Shown here piece after piece: positions 31,146 through 32,147 of a stretch of DNA of 32,147 nucleotides. The stretch comes from Methanobacteriota archaeon (GTDB lineage: Archaea > Thermoplasmatota > Poseidoniia > Poseidoniales > Poseidoniaceae). The notes under the pieces are model-generated. The model made no database searches. It was not told the origin of the DNA and saw nothing but the letters and a program-made list of their open reading frames with translations. Every line of letters begins with the position of its first letter. Within the stretch, counting starts at the first letter, position 1. The stretch covers positions 1 to 32,147 of the forward strand of contig PBHR01000015.1 in assembly GCA_002720275.1 (NCBI GenBank), given 5' to 3'. The position numbers and the translations under genes are program-made.

Positions 31146-32147
31146 TTAAGTAAAGATTTTAGTATTCTTCATTAATAATTTTCTAAACTCTTCAAAGATA
31201 AGCACTGATGATGCCAATAGCATTATCACAGGCCATGAATATGATTTAGTAAAGTTCTGAACCGAAAGGAATTCACCAATCTCTAAATTAATTAGTGGCA
31301 CAGTAAAATGAGAAAACTCAATGATGAAGAACAGTAGTGCGGTACAAATTAAAAATGAATATGCTACTGCTTTATTAGAAAACACGCCAAGTTCAAACAC
31401 ACTTTTCTCAATGCTTCTACAATTCATTACATTGAACAATTGAAACATTACAAAAACAGCAAAGGTTGCTGTAATTGCCTCTTCTACAGTGCCGTCCGAA
31501 GAACTTAAAACAGTGTAATGAACAATTAAACTACCAATCGCCATTAATGAGCCTAAGAATGCAATCATGACTGTATCTATCAAATTTGGTAAACCTTCAC
31601 TCACTGGCCTTGGAGCTCTACTCATTACTGCCCCATGATTCTTTTCCATACCCAAAGCAACAGCGGGTGGGCCGTCCATTAGAATATTTATCACTAGGAT
31701 TTGTGTTGCAGTTAATGGTAAGTTTTCCCAGCCAAATACAAATGAACTTAAAATTATAATCAATACTGCAGCTACATTAGTAGAAACCTGATATCTGACA
31801 AAGTTTCGAATATTCCAGTATATTTTCCTTCCTTCTTCTATAGCATGTACAATATTTGCAAAATTATCGTCTTGTAAGACCATGTCTGCCGCATCTCTGG
31901 CAACATCTGTACCTGCAATTCCCATTGCAATTCCTATATTGGCTGAAGATAGTGCTGGTGCATCATTAACTCCGTCTCCGGTCATTGCAACAACCTCACT
32001 GGATTTTTGAAGCGCTTGAACAATCCTCATTTTTTGATCAGGCGTCACTCTACAAAATATGCTAACATTATTCACGACTTCTATTAGTTTAAAGTCATCA
32101 ATATCTTCTAAATCATAACCACTTATTGTTTCAGAATCTTCGTCACA
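31146..32147 (-). CDS. Calcium-type P-type ATPase, C-terminal part (5' end beyond window)
   Basis: The frame is open to the right edge, so the N-terminal part including the phosphorylation site is missing. About 333 residues remain. They show the end of the P domain (SIFCRVTPDQK, then the hinge MTGDGVNDAPAL), the TM5 entry RNFVRYQVSTNVAAV, and TM6 with NILMDGPPAVALGME, then four further membrane helices. The NILMDGPPA motif resembles secretory-pathway (PMR1/SPCA-type) Ca/Mn pumps more than SERCA. It should export Ca2+ or Mn2+. It ends 1 base from the convergent propeller-like gene. Confidence 0.92.
   Translation of the reverse strand, partial: CDEDSETISGYDLEDIDDFKLIEVVNNVSIFCRVTPDQKMRIVQALQKSSEVVAMTGDGVNDAPALSSANIGIAMGIAGTDVARDAADMVLQDDNFANIVHAIEEGRKIYWNIRNFVRYQVSTNVAAVLIIILSSFVFGWENLPLTATQILVINILMDGPPAVALGMEKNHGAVMSRAPRPVSEGLPNLIDTVMIAFLGSLMAIGSLIVHYTVLSSSDGTVEEAITATFAVFVMFQLFNVMNCRSIEKSVFELGVFSNKAVAYSFLICTALLFFIIEFSHFTVPLINLEIGEFLSVQNFTKSYSWPVIMLLASSVLIFEEFRKLLMKNTKIFT

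Noticed and set aside
1..32147. tRNA or rRNA genes and insertion sequences
   Set aside because: Reading the intergenic gaps on both strands showed no T-loop/acceptor pairs, no rRNA-like segments, no transposase and no terminal inverted repeats.

Overview
The window is a compact, AT-rich stretch (G+C roughly one third by eye) from an archaeal chromosome. Archaeal identity rests on eS17, eL31, eL39 and eS19, the proteasome-activating nucleotidase, the small subunit of archaeal/eukaryotic primase (PriS), an MBF1-type bridging factor, Tsr3 and TATA-type promoters. A streamlined, aerobic, marine euryarchaeon of the Marine Group II/III (Poseidoniia) kind is my best guess. It is inferred from the gene mix (nickel superoxide dismutase, large anchored surface proteins, very tight packing) and not proven by any marker I could search.

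Layout. 1-169 is a non-coding edge with inverted repeats. 170-2342 (minus) is a ribosomal operon read eS19, eL39, eL31, eS17, a small unknown protein, then a TrmJ-type RNA methyltransferase. 2454-7662 (plus) encodes two membrane-anchored surface proteins (one of about 1,200 residues), a 57-residue membrane peptide and a stand-alone PqqD-like protein. 7664-8209 (minus) is an FMN reductase-like flavoprotein. 8345-13963 (plus) carries a TPR protein, FdhD, an FdhF/YdeP-type molybdopterin oxidoreductase and an IscA-type iron-sulfur protein. 13967-15926 (minus) holds nickel superoxide dismutase, its maturation peptidase and an unknown polytopic membrane protein. 16005-16967 is a SerA-like dehydrogenase. 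16976-19908 (minus) holds PAN, FtcD and FchA. 20009-21030 (plus) is MBF1 and Tsr3. 21031-22065 (minus) is a CNNM-type DUF21/CBS protein. 22196-24520 (plus) is methionyl-tRNA synthetase. 24525-28608 (minus) holds a half-length deoxyhypusine-hydroxylase-like HEAT protein, a 67-residue unknown, PriS, a polyproline protein and a basic-tailed membrane protein. 28718-31144 (plus) is an anchored beta-propeller-like protein, and 31146-end (minus) is the C-terminal part of a calcium-type P-ATPase.

Themes. Several genes serve translation and its quality control: ribosomal proteins, TrmJ, Tsr3, MetRS, MBF1, PAN and possibly hypusination. Others serve metal and redox work: NiSOD, FdhD with the molybdoenzyme, IscA and the flavin reductase. 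A third group is cell-surface proteins with a signal peptide, a long ectodomain, one membrane helix and a low-complexity or charged tail. All six convergent gene pairs are separated by only 0-8 bases.

Most worth following up: the 166-residue protein at 28108-28608, which carries exactly one half of the eukaryotic deoxyhypusine hydroxylase metal site; the polyproline/tandem-repeat protein beside PriS; the symmetric divergent promoter between sodN and serA; and the orphan PqqD-like protein behind giant surface proteins.
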